DNA from: Tropicimonas sp. IMCC34011
GTDB taxonomy: Bacteria; Pseudomonadota; Alphaproteobacteria; Rhodobacterales; Rhodobacteraceae
Reading direction: 5' to 3'
Assembly: GCF_003390865.1 (NCBI RefSeq)
Contig: NZ_QMEJ01000006.1
Span: 62,001-126,000 of the forward strand
Length of the DNA: 64,000 nt
How positions within the stretch are numbered: position 1 is the stretch's first letter; the number at the start of each line of letters is the position of its first letter. The notes under the pieces were generated by a model. It was not told where the DNA came from and did not search any database. It worked only from the letters and a program-made list of their open reading frames with translations. Position numbers and translations under genes: made by a program. This document shows positions 63,855-64,000 of the stretch, one piece after another.

Positions 63855-64000
63855 GCCGTCATCTCGAGCAATGTCGGCGACGCGCCGATGCTGCCGGAGC
63901 TCCTGAAGCAGATCGACCCTGAGCAGGACATCGCGACGCTCACTGCCGACGGTGCCTGCGACACGCGCGCCTGCCACGACGCCGCCGGCCGTGGCGTGGC
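63855..64000 (+). pseudogene. IS5-family transposase fragment, cut by the window end
   Basis: A reading frame of AVISSNVGDAPMLPELLKQI followed by DPEQDIATLTADGACDTRAC and HDAAGRGVA is the middle of an IS5-family transposase (TADGAxDTRxCH region with a catalytic Asp). There is no start codon or N-terminal half: it begins abruptly 5 bases after the TetR operator. It is either a remnant or the far part lies beyond the window. It resembles the segment deleted from the remnant at 10247-10626. Confidence 0.85.

Noticed and set aside
61815-64000. Genomic island integrated at tRNA-Phe
   Set aside because: No integrase and no repeated tRNA 3' end were found in the visible part; only an IS fragment and an MFS/TetR pair.

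Overview
The window is high-GC DNA from an alphaproteobacterium, most likely a member of Rhodobacterales. The evidence is a class I lysyl-tRNA synthetase, the ordered block hisD - UPF0262 - phosphotyrosine phosphatase - infA - maf - RNase E/G - yacG, an FNR-type box in front of a universal stress gene, a truncated Hint-domain protein and many four-base ATGA/GTGA start-stop overlaps. Most of the window is ordinary chromosome. There are two tRNA genes (Ser-GCT and Phe-GAA) and two broken IS5-family transposase fragments; I see no prophage, rRNA or CRISPR array.

Layout. 1-1325: glutarate catabolism (partial class III CoA-transferase, gcdH). 1577-7231: coaBC-dut-ThiF/MoeB-like operon, an M3 oligopeptidase, a small membrane protein and a UspA protein behind an FNR-like box. 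7351-10159: iron-chelate or B12-type ABC importer. 10247-10980: IS5 remnant and tRNA-Ser. 11270-12834: MerR regulator divergent from a His-rich CDF metal exporter, with a MerR-style promoter and a 38-codon ORF between them. 13014-23203: the most interesting block, a long minus-strand catabolic operon (dctQ, dctM, a 3-hydroxyacyl-CoA-dehydrogenase-like gene, dctP, two VOC dioxygenase-like genes, a class II aldolase-like gene, hpaE, hpaH, hpaI) with a divergent GntR/FCD regulator and two pairs of identical-type palindromic operators. 23271-32540: ectoine-hydrolase-like M24 protein, glyA, dacB, TerB-like protein, lysK, acyltransferase and CHAD protein.

32601-42060: DUF4864 protein, a large beta-helix protein, a Nudix hydrolase, a three-subunit PaoABC-type molybdenum aldehyde oxidoreductase, a Hint-domain protein lacking its nucleophile, and a secreted protein with seven 14-residue repeats. 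42121-45768: purine/ureide catabolism (allantoinase-OHCU decarboxylase fusion, ureidoglycolate lyase, divergent HIU hydrolase) with a phosphotyrosine phosphatase and a fructosamine-kinase-like gene. 45856-54850: PRC-barrel protein, lytic transglycosylase, glutathionyl reductase, ridA-GDPD-FemAB-like-phhB-mscS operon, leuB and rpiB. 54936-61698: exo/endonuclease/phosphatase and membrane protein pair, then the his-infA-maf-rng-yacG housekeeping run. 61815-64000: tRNA-Phe, an MFS exporter with its TetR regulator and operator, and a second IS5 fragment cut by the window end.

How the genes work together: the catabolic operon encodes TRAP uptake of an organic acid, ring cleavage by an iron extradiol dioxygenase, aldehyde oxidation (HpaE), hydration (HpaH) and retro-aldol cleavage (HpaI). 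The usual isomerase/decarboxylase (HpaF/HpaG) and hydroxylase (HpaBC) are not present here. Instead there is a dioxygenase paralogue with all three iron ligands replaced and an aldolase-fold protein with three of four metal ligands replaced. This makes it a candidate for an undescribed meta-cleavage route.
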